From Novosphingobium sp. (GTDB taxonomy: Bacteria > Pseudomonadota > Alphaproteobacteria > Sphingomonadales > Sphingomonadaceae), in contig JAQVEQ010000178.1 in assembly GCA_028697875.1 (NCBI GenBank), positions 1 through 5,821 on the forward strand: DNA of 5,821 nucleotides. The letters are read 5' to 3'. Shown here piece by piece: positions 5,436-5,821 of this stretch. How positions within the stretch are numbered: position 1 is the first letter of the stretch; each line of letters starts with the position of its first letter. Below the pieces are notes generated by a model, which worked only from the letters and a program-made list of their open reading frames with translations, ran no database searches and had not been told where the DNA came from. The translations under genes were made by a program, and so were the position numbers.

Positions 5436-5821
5436 ATGTCGAAGAACTTCGTTTTCACCAAGCTCAATGTCGGCGACGTCGACAGGCTCGAAAAATTCTA
5501 CTGCGCGCTGTTCGGCATGGAAGTGACCGCGCGGGTCCAGCAGGGCGAAGGCGAAGCCGAGATGGACGAACGCATCCTGGCCAAGCCGGGTACACGCGGG
5601 CCGCAGCTGATCCTCATCGCCTACCCCAACCGCCCGCTGCCCGCACCGGGCGAGACAGTGCTTGGCCTGATGGTCGACAATCTCGACAAGAGCGTCGCCC
5701 AGGCGCAGGAACTGGGCGCTTCCGTCCTCGTGCCCATCACCGAGGTACCGGAACACGGGCTGCGGCTGGCTTTCGTGGCCGATCCCGAAGGGCATGTGAC
5801 CGAACTGCTGCAACCTCTGGC
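5436..5821 (+). CDS. VOC-superfamily (glyoxalase/dioxygenase-fold) protein; partial, runs off the window end
   Basis: The first 128 residues of a small single-domain vicinal-oxygen-chelate protein; members of this size are about 130 residues, so it is probably nearly complete. It shows the paired beta-alpha-beta-beta-beta modules: FVFTKLNVGDVDRLEKFYCALFGMEV (split over 5-30) opens the first, and TVLGLMVDNLDKSVAQAQELG (within 74-94) the second, which ends with FVADPEGHVTELLQPL (113-128). Compared by eye with Escherichia coli glyoxalase I, the four metal ligands His5, Glu56, His74 and Glu122 correspond to Phe6, Leu60, Val75 and Glu123, so three are missing and glyoxalase I activity is unlikely. 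The start ATG at 5436 has AGAGGA at 5425-5430. Divergence from gor makes a glutathione- or stress-linked role possible, but no function can be assigned. Confidence 0.85.
   Translation, partial: MSKNFVFTKLNVGDVDRLEKFYCALFGMEVTARVQQGEGEAEMDERILAKPGTRGPQLILIAYPNRPLPAPGETVLGLMVDNLDKSVAQAQELGASVLVPITEVPEHGLRLAFVADPEGHVTELLQPL

Noticed and set aside
4644..5813. 389-codon minus-strand open frame spanning the VOC gene, the promoter region and part of gor
   Set aside because: It crosses two real genes in wrong frames. Its apparent order at the start comes only from being antisense to the VOC gene.

Overview
The window looks like an ordinary chromosomal segment of a GC-rich alphaproteobacterium. The order Sphingomonadales (Erythrobacteraceae/Novosphingobium-like) is my best guess, from codon usage, protein style and gene content; no rRNA or other taxonomic marker is present to confirm it. 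Five protein-coding genes fill almost all of it, and two of them run off the ends. I see no rRNA, tRNA, CRISPR array, insertion sequence or phage gene.

Left part (1-2791): a propionyl-CoA carboxylase beta-subunit gene (pccB, minus strand, 3' end outside the window) is divergent from a full-length ScfR-family regulator gene (pccR-like, plus strand). The 200-bp space between them holds clustered TTTGCAAA-type half-sites. One pair has exactly the TTTGCAAA-N4-TTTGCA layout reported for PccR in Rhodobacter sphaeroides. A perfect 8-bp inverted repeat lies on the pccR side of this cluster and a 6-bp one on the pccB side. This reads as a self-contained control unit for propionyl-CoA assimilation through the methylmalonyl-CoA route, in which the regulator probably controls both divergent genes.

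Middle and right part (2811-5266): two minus-strand genes, probably co-transcribed in the order glutathione reductase (gor) then a caa3_CtaG-family membrane protein. They are 53 bp apart, and the membrane-protein gene converges on pccR with only 19 bp between stop codons. The gor-to-CtaG junction can form two short hairpins; the second holds the Shine-Dalgarno sequence of the CtaG-family gene in its loop and ends next to the start codon. Gor keeps cytosolic glutathione reduced, while the CtaG-family protein is a membrane factor linked to copper/cytochrome oxidase assembly. A shared thiol/copper theme is inference only.

Right edge (5436-5821): a VOC-fold (glyoxalase/dioxygenase superfamily) protein on the plus strand, divergent from gor across 169 bp and cut off just at its expected C-terminus. 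It appears to lack three of the four metal ligands of glyoxalase I.

The most informative signal beyond the genes is the pccR-pccB operator region. I do not see a wholly unknown multi-gene system here. Many long open frames on the opposite strands are by-products of the high GC content.
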